A DNA stretch of 64,000 nt from contig JAWODJ010000021.1 of the NCBI GenBank assembly GCA_046483315.1, forward strand, positions 21,485-85,484, given 5' to 3'. A program made the position numbers and the translations under genes. How positions within the stretch are numbered: the first letter of the stretch is position 1; every line of letters starts with the position of its first letter. The notes under the pieces were generated by a model. That model was not told the DNA's origin, searched no databases, and saw only the letters and a list, made by a program, of their open reading frames with translations. This stretch comes from PXAP01 sp046483315 (GTDB lineage Bacteria > Bacteroidota > Bacteroidia > Bacteroidales > PUMT01). Below, piece after piece: positions 51,947 to 60,533 of the stretch.

Positions 51947-51975
51947 ATGTGTATGTTTTGTGCAAAGATACACAT
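51947..51975. promoter_or_regulatory. Operator and promoter of vapBC
   Basis: ATGTGTAT (51947-51954) and ATACACAT (51968-51975) form a perfect 8-base inverted repeat with a 13-base spacer directly upstream of vapB. The minus-strand -7 element TATCTTTG (51970-51963) overlaps the upstream arm, so VapB binding would block transcription. Confidence 0.72.
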
Positions 51976-52058
51976 AATTATTTTAAGAACCGCAGGCAGC
52001 ACTTTTGAGGCAGTGACACCACCCGGGGGTGCATAAAGATTCTTAGCAAACCGGGATA

Positions 52059-53411
52059 TTACTTAAAAAACTTCAGGCAGCAATTCTTGAACTTTTTGCC
52101 GCTGCCGCAGGGGCAGGGGTCATTGCGGCCGGCTGCGGGCCGTGATGCTGTAACCGGCTGTTCCTTCTGCTTTATCCATTGCATCACATTTGCGGGAGGT
52201 TTTTTGGCATTCAGCTGCTTTGCCATATAGTCCATGTACGGCCTGACATGATCAAAAAACATCATATAGGCATTGCACAGGTAGTTCAGTTCCGGTTCAC
52301 CATCCTCCGTCAAACAGAACCGGTGCTTTGGGCATTCGCCGTGACAGGCAAACAGGAATTCACAGTCGCGGCACTTTTTCGGGAGGGCTGTTCTTTTTTC
52401 CAGTCCGAACCTTGCCTGGCTTTCCTGCTGCATCATATCAAGAAGGGGTGTCTCTTTAATATTCCCAAGGAAATAGTCATGGTAAACAAAATGGTCACAT
52501 GAGTAGAGGTCGCCGTTATGCTCCATCACCGTGGCATCACCGCATGTCTCAGAAAAAACGCATAGCCCGGGATTGCTTTCACCCATCCAGTTGGCCAGGG
52601 TGACATCGAAAAGCTGAACGTAATATTTGCCCACATCCTTTCTTACCCACTCATCAAAAATTTTAACAAGGAAATTCCCGTATTTTTCCGGCCTTACTGA
52701 CCATTCGGTTACTTTTGCCTCTCCCCTGTAGCGGTGATGAACCAGGTGTACATCATCCTCTCCGGGATCGGCGGTGTGTCTTTCTACAATGGGTATAAAC
52801 TGCATAAACTGACTGCCGATACTTTTCAGAAAACGGTAAACCTCCAGGGGTTTTTCAGATGTTTTATCGTTCACCACCGAAAGGGTGTTGAATTCAACAT
52901 TATGTTTTTTAAGCAGCCTGACCCCCTCCATAACCCTGTTCCATGAAGGTTCGCCTTTTACAGTAACCCGGTAATGATCGTGCACCTCACGGGGCCCGTC
53001 GATCGACAATCCTACCAGGAATCCCTTTTCGTTCAGGAATTCACAGAATTCATCGGTTAACAGCGTTCCGTTTGTCTGCAAAGCATTTTCTATCCTTTTC
53101 CCTTCGGCATACTTTTGCTGCAGCTCAACGGCCTTCCTGAAATAATCCACTCCCAGCATGGTCGGTTCTCCGCCCTGCCACACAAAGCTGACCACCGGCA
53201 CATCCTGCGATTGGATATACTCTTTTATAAATTTTTCCAGAAGGTCGTCGTTCAGCCGGTAGCCCTTTGCATAGGGATACAGGTTCTTCTTCTCAAGATA
53301 ATAACAATAGGTGCAGTTCAGGTTGCAGGCAGGCCCCACAGGTTTAAGCATAACCTGGAATGCGGAGCGTTTCATTGGGAAGAAAAAATCCTTTGCAGAG
53401 TTTCCCGGCAT
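52059..53411 (-). CDS. Anaerobic sulfatase-maturating enzyme (radical SAM) with a C-terminal SEC-C motif
   Basis: The enzyme oxidises a Cys or Ser of sulfatases to formylglycine. The 450-residue protein has the radical SAM cluster CNLNCTYC (C29, C33, C36), the SPASM-type Cys-rich region for auxiliary clusters (CVFSETCGDATVMEHNGDLY, then CRDCEFLFACHGECPKHRFC), and ends with NDPCPCGSGKKFKNCC, a SEC-C metal-binding motif. A second ATG 12 codons in could be used. No sulfatase gene is in the window, so its clients lie elsewhere. A good minus-strand promoter lies upstream. Confidence 0.9.
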   Translation of the reverse strand: MPGNSAKDFFFPMKRSAFQVMLKPVGPACNLNCTYCYYLEKKNLYPYAKGYRLNDDLLEKFIKEYIQSQDVPVVSFVWQGGEPTMLGVDYFRKAVELQQKYAEGKRIENALQTNGTLLTDEFCEFLNEKGFLVGLSIDGPREVHDHYRVTVKGEPSWNRVMEGVRLLKKHNVEFNTLSVVNDKTSEKPLEVYRFLKSIGSQFMQFIPIVERHTADPGEDDVHLVHHRYRGEAKVTEWSVRPEKYGNFLVKIFDEWVRKDVGKYYVQLFDVTLANWMGESNPGLCVFSETCGDATVMEHNGDLYSCDHFVYHDYFLGNIKETPLLDMMQQESQARFGLEKRTALPKKCRDCEFLFACHGECPKHRFCLTEDGEPELNYLCNAYMMFFDHVRPYMDYMAKQLNAKKPPANVMQWIKQKEQPVTASRPAAGRNDPCPCGSGKKFKNCCLKFFK

Positions 53412-53486
53412 TATGAATGGCCTTGATTTAAATATTTATAATTATTGCATGCCTCACATACACTGATAGCAAGTTCTGGTAAAATG

Positions 53487-53518
53487 CAAATATAGCATTA
53501 TGAAAATATTTAATTCAA
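53487..53518 (-). promoter_or_regulatory. Promoter of the sulfatase-maturase gene (minus strand)
   Basis: On the minus strand TATATTTG (53494-53487) is a perfect -7 element with TTG (53518-53516) 21 bases upstream. The leader to the ATG at 53411 is about 70 bases. Confidence 0.6.
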
Positions 53519-53615
53519 TACCCGGCTTATATTAAAATAAAATTCACCGTAAGGCACTGTTTTTTTGATTATCAGGATCCCGGCATACCATAATGTTTCT
53601 TTGATTATTTTTTTC

Positions 53616-53623
53616 TATGTTTG
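53616..53623 (+). promoter_or_regulatory. -7 element of the xylose operon
   Basis: TATGTTTG is a perfect TAnnTTTG, 76 bases before the xylB ATG. A TTTG at 53600-53603 is too close to be a -33 element. No operator-like palindrome or regulator gene is seen in the spacer. Confidence 0.5.
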
Positions 53624-53698
53624 TATGTCCCGGCTAAGTCCTGGCTGTAATTGCAAAAAATAAATGATAAATCCTGTCACTTCAAATCCTTAAAAGAA

Positions 53699-55201
53699 AT
53701 GCTGACATTAGGATATGACCTTGGGAGCTCATCTGTCAAAGCAAGTTTAATAGATACCGAAACAGGCAAATGTGTTGCTTCTGCCTTTTTTCCTGAAGAT
53801 GAGATGCCTATATCGGCTCCACATTCCGGATGGGCCGAACAGGATCCTGAGATGTGGTGGAAGTATGCCCTGATGGCAACAAAAGAGCTTCTGCGCAACC
53901 CTTCTGTTGATCCCGATGCGATAGCTGCCATCGGGATTTCTTACCAGATGCATGGTCTGGTGTTGGTGGATAAGGATTATAAACCCTTGAGACCTTCCAT
54001 CATATGGTGTGACAGCCGTGCTGTGGATATTGGTAACAAAGCTTTTGAATCTATAGGAAGTGAAAAATGCCTTTCTGCCCTGCTTAATTCACCGGGCAAT
54101 TTTACCGCCTCCAAACTGGCATGGGTAAAGGAGCATGAACCACATGTCTATGAAAAGATTTACAAAATAATGCTTCCGGGAGACTATTTTGCCATGAGAC
54201 TTACCGGTGAGATTTTTATCACCTCTTCCGGACTTTCGGAAGGTATATTCTGGGATTTTACAAAAGATGATGTTTCCTCAATGGTTACTGACCATTTCGG
54301 GTTTGACCCGTCTTTTATCCCGGACGTGGTACCGGTTTTTTCAACCCAGGGAAGGCTTACCGGAGAGGCGGCAGGATTGTTCGGACTTAATAAAGGTGTC
54401 CCGGTAACCTACAGGGCCGGTGACCAGCCCAATAATGCCTTCTCACTCAATGTGCTTAACCCGGGTGAGATTGCTGCTACAGCAGGCACGTCGGGGGTCG
54501 TTTACGGTGTGAGTGACGAAATCAGGTATGACCCCCAGTCCAGGGTCAATACATTCGCACATGTTAATCATGAAAAGAAAAAAACCAGGCTGGGTGTACT
54601 TTTGTGTATCAATGGTACAGGGATACTTAATTCATGGGTAAAAAAGAATGTTTCCCCTGCACAGACAAGCTATGACGGGATGAACCGCATGGCAGAAACA
54701 GTGCAACCGGGCAGCGGTGGAATGATAATACTGCCTTTTGGCAACGGCAGTGAAAGGATGCTTGGCAACAGGGATACAGGTTGCCATATTGCCAATCTGA
54801 ACTTCAATATTCATACTAAGGCTCATATTATGCGTGCCGTGCAGGAAGGAATTGTTTTTGCCTTTAAATACGGAATGGATATAATGAGACAGACCGGGAT
54901 AAAGCCTGAAATAATCAGGGCAGGGAATGCCAACATGTTTTTGAGTCCGCTCTTCGGTAAAAGCCTTGCTTCGCTGACGGGTGCAACCATTGAACTGTAC
55001 AATACTGATGGTTCACAGGGTGCTGCAAGGGCAGCAGCTGTAGGGGCAGGCATTTACTTTTCTTTCGATGAAGCTTTTAGCCAGCTAAAAGTGGTGCACA
55101 GGATATTACCCGACAGCGGACTTCTGCCGGTCCTTGAAGAATCATACAGGAGATGGGGCGAACTGCTTGATTTTCATCTGTCAGGTTCGGGAATAAAATA
55201 A
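53699..55201 (+). CDS. xylB: Xylulokinase
   Basis: The FGGY-family kinase phosphorylates D-xylulose to xylulose 5-phosphate. The 500-residue protein starts MLTLGYDLGSSSVKASLID (phosphate-binding), has SYQMHGLVLVD near residue 80 as in xylulokinases, the catalytic Asp in YRAGDQPNNAF near residue 240 and the C-terminal RAGNANMFLSPLF segment. The frame is open to a TTG at 53651, but the ATG at 53699 is the natural start. The adjacent xylA fixes its role; a gluconokinase role is unlikely. Confidence 0.93.
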   Translation: MLTLGYDLGSSSVKASLIDTETGKCVASAFFPEDEMPISAPHSGWAEQDPEMWWKYALMATKELLRNPSVDPDAIAAIGISYQMHGLVLVDKDYKPLRPSIIWCDSRAVDIGNKAFESIGSEKCLSALLNSPGNFTASKLAWVKEHEPHVYEKIYKIMLPGDYFAMRLTGEIFITSSGLSEGIFWDFTKDDVSSMVTDHFGFDPSFIPDVVPVFSTQGRLTGEAAGLFGLNKGVPVTYRAGDQPNNAFSLNVLNPGEIAATAGTSGVVYGVSDEIRYDPQSRVNTFAHVNHEKKKTRLGVLLCINGTGILNSWVKKNVSPAQTSYDGMNRMAETVQPGSGGMIILPFGNGSERMLGNRDTGCHIANLNFNIHTKAHIMRAVQEGIVFAFKYGMDIMRQTGIKPEIIRAGNANMFLSPLFGKSLASLTGATIELYNTDGSQGAARAAAVGAGIYFSFDEAFSQLKVVHRILPDSGLLPVLEESYRRWGELLDFHLSGSGIK

Positions 55202-55231
55202 TTATCAAAATATTAATTAAAACTGAATGTT

Positions 55232-56563
55232 ATGGAATATCTGAAAGGAGACAAGGAATATTTCAGGGGGATTGGAAAAATTAAATATGAGGGCCCTGAG
55301 TCTAAAAACCCGCTTGCTTACCGGTTTTATGATGAAAACAAGGTTGTTGCCGGTAAAAAGATGAAAGATCATTTCCGTTTTGCCGTGGCTTACTGGCACA
55401 GCTTCTGCGGTACGGGTGGCGATCCGTTCGGGCCCGGGACAAAACGATTTCCATGGGATCAGGATACCGATCCTGTTGCCAGGGCAAGGGAGAAGATGGA
55501 TGCTGCATTTGAGTTTATTACCAAGATGGGTATCCCGTTTTACTGCTTTCATGATTATGACCTTGTTGATGAGGCCGGCACTGTAACTGAATCTGAAAAG
55601 CGGCTCAGAACAATGGTTGAGTACGCCAAAGAGAAGCAGAATGCTTCAGGTGTGAAGTTGCTCTGGGGCACTGCCAATTTGTTTTCTCATCCGAGGTATA
55701 TGAATGGTGCCGCAACCAATCCCGATTTCAGCGTGGTTACCCATGCAGCAGCACAGGTTAAGAATGCCATTGATGCAACCATTGCCCTGGGTGGCGAAAA
55801 CTATGTTTTCTGGGGCGGAAGGGAAGGATATTTTTCACTCCTTAACACAGATATGAAGCGGGAAATTGAGCATATGGCAAGATTTCTTACCATGGCGAGG
55901 GACTACGGCAGGAAAAACGGCTTCAAAGGAACTTTCCTTATCGAGCCAAAACCAATGGAACCAACAAAGCACCAGTATGATTATGATGTTGCTGCAATAA
56001 TGGGGTTTCTTAACAAATATGGCCTGGCGGATGATTTTAAGATCAACATAGAAATTAACCATGCCACTCTTGCAGGCCATACTTTCCAGCATGAAGTGCA
56101 GGCAGCCGCAGATGCTGGTATGTTTGGAAGTATTGATGCCAATCGTGGCGATTACCAGAACGGATGGGATACTGACCAGTTCCCGATCAATATTTACGAG
56201 CTTGTTGAAACAATGCTTGTGATAATTGAGGCCGGTGGTTTTAAAACGGGCGGCATAAATTTCGATGCTAAAACAAGGAGAAATTCAACTGACCCTGATG
56301 ACCTTTTCATCGCCCATATTGCAGGAATGGATGTTTTTGCAAAAGCCTTTGAGATAGCCTGGGATATTCTCGAAAACTCGCCCTACCGAAAGATGAGAGA
56401 AGATAGATACAAGTCGTTCGACACAGGTCAGGGTGCTGATTTTGAACAGGGAAGGCTTTCGCTGGAAGATCTTCGGAACCTGGCGGTTCAGAATGGAGAA
56501 CCTCTCATGATCAGTGGCAGGCAGGAACTCTACGAGGCGATCCTAAATCATTATATAATTTAA
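55232..56563 (+). CDS. xylA: Xylose isomerase
   Basis: XylA converts D-xylose to D-xylulose. The 443-residue class II protein contains the catalytic His in YCFHDYDLVDE near residue 105, EPKPMEPTKHQYD near residue 235 with metal-binding Glu, IEINHATLAGHTFQHE near residue 275 and GSIDANRGDYQNGWDTDQF near residue 305. It lies 30 bases after xylB and 13 bases before the symporter gene, forming a compact operon. Confidence 0.97.
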   Translation: MEYLKGDKEYFRGIGKIKYEGPESKNPLAYRFYDENKVVAGKKMKDHFRFAVAYWHSFCGTGGDPFGPGTKRFPWDQDTDPVARAREKMDAAFEFITKMGIPFYCFHDYDLVDEAGTVTESEKRLRTMVEYAKEKQNASGVKLLWGTANLFSHPRYMNGAATNPDFSVVTHAAAQVKNAIDATIALGGENYVFWGGREGYFSLLNTDMKREIEHMARFLTMARDYGRKNGFKGTFLIEPKPMEPTKHQYDYDVAAIMGFLNKYGLADDFKINIEINHATLAGHTFQHEVQAAADAGMFGSIDANRGDYQNGWDTDQFPINIYELVETMLVIIEAGGFKTGGINFDAKTRRNSTDPDDLFIAHIAGMDVFAKAFEIAWDILENSPYRKMREDRYKSFDTGQGADFEQGRLSLEDLRNLAVQNGEPLMISGRQELYEAILNHYII

Positions 56564-56576
56564 ACTAATCATCGCT

Positions 56577-58427
56577 ATGGGTTCTGCATTTGATTTGATC
56601 GACTATATTGTTTTTATCGTTTATGTTTTAATGATAGTGGGGATAGGGTTATATGTGTCGCGGATAAAAAAGGGGACTGAACGGACATCGCAGGATTACT
56701 TTTTGGCCAGCAGGTCACTTAAGTGGTGGGCCATAGGGGCTTCTCTGATTGCCGCCAATATTTCAGCAGAGCACTTCATTGCCATGTCGGGATCAGGTTA
56801 CAGGATTGGTCTGGGCATAGCTGCATATGAATGGATAGCGGCAATCGTACTGATTATAGTAGGAAAGTATTTTCTTCCGATGTTTCTTGAAAGGGGGATA
56901 TACACCATGCCACAGTTTATAGAGAGCAGGTACAATAAAAGCGTCAGTGTTGCTTTCGCTGTTTTCTGGCTGCTGGTATATGTTTTTGTTAACCTGACAT
57001 CTGTGATATGGCTGGGGGCACTAGCAATGGACCGTATCATGGGCATTCCCCTGATGTGGGGCATACTGGGGCTGGCGGTATTCTCTGCTGTTTATTCCAT
57101 CTACGGGGGACTCAAGGCTGTGGCGTGGACTGATGTTGTACAGGTATTTTTTCTGATTGGGGGCGGACTGGTAACTACTGTCCTGGGATTGTACGCTGTT
57201 TCTGGCGGAGAAGGCATTTTTCAGGGGCTTTCTGTCATTTATGAAAAGGCAGGTGATTCACATTTTAATATGATAGTGACTGAGAATACCATCGTGCCCG
57301 ACGGGGCAGGGGGGCTGACCGATGCTTTCCTGGACCTGCCCGGACTTGCGGTAATTCTTGGCGCAATGTGGCTTACTAACCTTGGCTACTGGGGATTCAA
57401 CCAGTTTATTATCCAGAAGGGCCTTGCGGCAGAAAACATAAGGCATGCCAAGCGGGGTCTTATCTTTGCGGGATATCTGAAGATACTGATACCTGTAATT
57501 GTTATTCTTCCGGGAATTACTGCCTATGTCCTGTTTCAGCATCCTGAACTACTGGAGACCAGAGAGTATATAGGGGAGATCGGAAGGGCCGACGAAGCCT
57601 ATCCCTGGCTGTTAAAGAATTTTGTGCCGGTTGGTATTCGCGGACTCACTTTCGCGGCACTGGTAGCTGCAATTGTTTCATCATTATCGGCCATGATAAA
57701 CAGTACATCCACAATATTCACCATTGATATATACAAGCCCTTTTTCAGAAGAGATGCCAAAGAGAAGGAACTTGTCCTGGTTGGCCGCATTGTGGCACTT
57801 ACCGCACTTATTATAGCTGTGGCGTCAGCAAGACCGTTACTTGGCGGACTGGATCAGGCGTTTCAGTATATCCAGGAGTACACGGGTTATATTTACCCTG
57901 GAGTAGTTGTGGTGTTCGGTATGGGTCTGTTCTGGAAACAGGCCACGGCCCGTGCTGCTTTATGGACTGCAATAGCTACTATACCTGCAGGGATAGTGAT
58001 AAAGATATTTTTCCCCGGAATGCCCTTTATTCTCAGGATGGGCTATGTTTTTATCCTGTTGGTGTTTATAGCATCTGTAATCAGTCTGCGTGACAGGAAT
58101 CTTGTCGAGGGTACCCTGCCAAAAGGCAGGAAAGCCAGATTCATGACAAATACAGGATACGGGTTTGTCATTGCCGGAATCATTACTTTGTTAACTGGTA
58201 TTATGTTTATCGGCCCTCTTGCACATTTGGGTTTCGAATCAATATTCATGCTTGCAACAGGATTTGGTTTTGTCGGAATGATCTTTATTCTTAATTCCAG
58301 GATGAGAAAGGTTGACGAAAAATCATTTGACATTAATCCGGAACTGTTTAAAACCGGAAAGGCATTTAACCTGGGAGCTGCCGGCATAATATTGATCGTG
58401 GGGCTGCTTTACTATTTTTTCTGGTAG
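56577..58427 (+). CDS. Sodium/sugar symporter of the SSS family, probably for xylose
   Basis: The 616-residue protein has about 14 membrane helices. Family marks include the N-terminal SQDYFLASRSLKWWAIGASL near residue 38, ISAEHFIAMSGSGYRIG with sodium-site residues, WLTNLGYWGFNQFIIQKGLA near residue 262 and VAAIVSSLSAMINSTSTIFT near residue 362. It belongs to the SGLT-type sugar cotransporters; the operon with xylB and xylA points to xylose as substrate. The ATG lies 13 bases after xylA. Confidence 0.92.
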   Translation: MGSAFDLIDYIVFIVYVLMIVGIGLYVSRIKKGTERTSQDYFLASRSLKWWAIGASLIAANISAEHFIAMSGSGYRIGLGIAAYEWIAAIVLIIVGKYFLPMFLERGIYTMPQFIESRYNKSVSVAFAVFWLLVYVFVNLTSVIWLGALAMDRIMGIPLMWGILGLAVFSAVYSIYGGLKAVAWTDVVQVFFLIGGGLVTTVLGLYAVSGGEGIFQGLSVIYEKAGDSHFNMIVTENTIVPDGAGGLTDAFLDLPGLAVILGAMWLTNLGYWGFNQFIIQKGLAAENIRHAKRGLIFAGYLKILIPVIVILPGITAYVLFQHPELLETREYIGEIGRADEAYPWLLKNFVPVGIRGLTFAALVAAIVSSLSAMINSTSTIFTIDIYKPFFRRDAKEKELVLVGRIVALTALIIAVASARPLLGGLDQAFQYIQEYTGYIYPGVVVVFGMGLFWKQATARAALWTAIATIPAGIVIKIFFPGMPFILRMGYVFILLVFIASVISLRDRNLVEGTLPKGRKARFMTNTGYGFVIAGIITLLTGIMFIGPLAHLGFESIFMLATGFGFVGMIFILNSRMRKVDEKSFDINPELFKTGKAFNLGAAGIILIVGLLYYFFW

Positions 58428-58500
58428 TAAACCATTAATCGAACCAATTTTTCAGAGGCTGCATGCTCTTCTGCAGAAGGCCGGCCCGATAAAAGAAAAA

Positions 58501-58522
58501 AGGCTGCTTTTCAGGGCAGCCT
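58501..58522. terminator. Bidirectional terminator between the symporter and FISUMP genes
   Basis: AGGCTGC (58501-58507) pairs with GCAGCCT (58516-58522). It is flanked by an A-run on the left and a T-rich stretch on the right, so it can end transcripts from both convergent genes. Confidence 0.8.
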
Positions 58523-58546
58523 CTATTTTCAATTTTTTAATTATTA

Positions 58547-60319
58547 TTAATCCTTTATGCAGCGTACATAACGAAGTTCAAAATTTTGCGGCGAATCCCA
58601 CGCATATTCTATATTAACGCCATCATTTACTGTTTGAAGAAGAACATAGTGATTCACTATCCCTTCCGGCTCACTCTGAGTAGACGTCCAGAAGCCGGTT
58701 GAGTTTCCAAGATCATTATAATAATACATATCATCATATTCATCATATGAACCATATCCGCCAGGCCTTGCATCAAACCTTGATTCGTTGGTGCCATCCC
58801 ATATTTCCCTCGATTTCATTTTTGTGCCTGCAACCTGGTCTCCGAGATAATCAATCATTTCTGTCCATTCAGCTTCACTCGGCAGATGCCATCCGGCAGG
58901 ACAGATACCCTTTACCCCGCTTGGCTCAGCATCACTGGCTGTTCCTCCGCTAGCCACCTCCCATGGATAAAGGAAACCATAAACGTCGCCAAGGGCGGTG
59001 TCATCATTATAAACTTTAACTCCTGCTTCTCCATATCTCAGGTTATCGGCCATCCAGATCTGGTTTCCTATTTGGATCCACCTGTATTTCCTGCCATTGC
59101 GCTCGTCAATGAATGTGAGTTCTTCAACAGTGCCTCCAAGATTAATATTGCCCTCAACATCGATATCTTTGGTTGCATTCACCGTGGTGGCAATAAATGT
59201 AGTATCCCTGGTTACACGAAGAAGGTTCCTGAGCTCGCCGGCATTGTCAAATCCGGTAATTGCAAATCCGCCAAAGGGGTCACTTTTTGTATAGTCGGTA
59301 TCTATAAAAATGTTGGAGCTTCCGGGTGTTATGTTTAAGTAATGGGTTGAATCGCCGGACTTCTGCGATGAAAAGCCGCCGACTGCAAAGCCGGCCCTTG
59401 AACCCTTGGCGGGGCTGTCGTCAAACCAGAGCCTTGTGCTGTCTGCAGTGACACGAAGGAAATCAGTGGTCCCTTCCTCTTGTTTCTGGTTTGTAAACCC
59501 GCCTACTGCAAAACCACCCCTTGAACCTTTCTGTTCTGCCACATCCTGGTCAAGCCAGATAAAGAAGCTTTCAGGGTTAAGGCTCATGAATTCCCGGCTT
59601 GTTTCCTGCTTCTGTGATGAGAAACCACCAACAGCGAATCCTGCCCTGCTACCCTTGGCAGGATCATCTTCAATGAAGATCATGACACTGTCCCTTTCAA
59701 CAACAAGGAAGTCGGTCACCTCATTCTCTTTCTGAGATGAGAAACCTCCAACGGCAAATCCGGCCCTGCTTCCTTTTGGTGAATCTTCATCAATGTTGAT
59801 CACCACTCCCGATTCATATACTGCAAAGATCACCTCACCGTCTTTATTCTGAACCTGGAAAACAGGTTCTTCTGAATCGTGACCTTCCGCTGCCTTGACA
59901 ATGCCTACAGAACCGGCTTTCTCAGCATACATGGAGAAGGGGACTGACAAGAGCTGGTTGGTACCTATATGCTGGTATTCAGTGCCTCCTTCAATATCAA
60001 GCTCTATCTTAAGAAAGTAGGGGCCTTCCGACCAGTTAATGTCTGAGAATGACTCCGAACTTTGTCCCTTGCCTATTTCCAGGCTTATCACCCCAAACTG
60101 GTTTGTTGTAACGCCTTCATCATGTGTTTCTGTGTAAACTGATTCACCCTCAATCTCTCCCTGTAAAATACTCAGTCTGAAGGCAACAGATTGTTCGGGT
60201 AAAACTTCTCCGGCAGAGTTCCTTACCACAGCCTGATACTGAAAGGCTGCAGGTGACTGGGCAGCAAGTGTATAACCTGCAAATGCCGTAATTACTAATA
60301 AAAGTATACGTTTTACCAT
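58547..60319 (-). CDS. Exported FISUMP-domain protein with internal GFAVGGF repeats
   Basis: The 590-residue protein has a signal peptide (MVKRILLLVITAFAGYTLAA, cleavage near residue 21), an N-terminal region of about 150 residues (AFQYQAVVRNSAGEVLPEQS) common in Bacteroidota surface proteins, then about five repeats of 40-42 residues each beginning KGSRAGFAVGGF and containing a DFLxVxxDS strand, and a C-terminal FISUMP domain (GNQIWMADNLRYGEAG, CPAGWHLPSEAEWTEM, GFWTSTQ, LRYVRCIKD). FISUMP resembles a C-type-lectin-like fold. Function unknown; surface binding or adhesion is plausible. The frame is open to 60367, but the ATG at 60319 gives the signal peptide. Confidence 0.85.
   Translation of the reverse strand: MVKRILLLVITAFAGYTLAAQSPAAFQYQAVVRNSAGEVLPEQSVAFRLSILQGEIEGESVYTETHDEGVTTNQFGVISLEIGKGQSSESFSDINWSEGPYFLKIELDIEGGTEYQHIGTNQLLSVPFSMYAEKAGSVGIVKAAEGHDSEEPVFQVQNKDGEVIFAVYESGVVINIDEDSPKGSRAGFAVGGFSSQKENEVTDFLVVERDSVMIFIEDDPAKGSRAGFAVGGFSSQKQETSREFMSLNPESFFIWLDQDVAEQKGSRGGFAVGGFTNQKQEEGTTDFLRVTADSTRLWFDDSPAKGSRAGFAVGGFSSQKSGDSTHYLNITPGSSNIFIDTDYTKSDPFGGFAITGFDNAGELRNLLRVTRDTTFIATTVNATKDIDVEGNINLGGTVEELTFIDERNGRKYRWIQIGNQIWMADNLRYGEAGVKVYNDDTALGDVYGFLYPWEVASGGTASDAEPSGVKGICPAGWHLPSEAEWTEMIDYLGDQVAGTKMKSREIWDGTNESRFDARPGGYGSYDEYDDMYYYNDLGNSTGFWTSTQSEPEGIVNHYVLLQTVNDGVNIEYAWDSPQNFELRYVRCIKD
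59260..59800 (-). repeat. Tandem coding repeats of the FISUMP protein
   Basis: Copies of the GFAVGGF-coding segment occur near 59758, 59638, 59512, 59389 and, diverged to GFAITGF, near 59263. The spacing of 120-126 bases corresponds to 40-42 residues. The first four copies are close to identical over the core, suggesting recent duplication. Confidence 0.8.
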
Positions 60320-60533
60320 AATAACAGGATTAATTGTTTTAACTATGATTTCTATAAACAGATACAATATTAAAAAAATTATTTATAAACAGTATAAATA
60401 ATACTAATAATATTAATATTTATCTCAGGCTAATTTACGACAATAATAATAACAAGTCAATTATTTGGGGAAATTTAAATGACTTGATTTCAGCCAGATA
60501 TTATATGTTACGTTGTTATGGTCCGGCGAATAA

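Noticed and set aside
53699..55201. The FGGY kinase as the missing gluconokinase
   Set aside because: It is in an operon with xylA and a sugar symporter, and carries SYQMHGLV as in xylulokinases.
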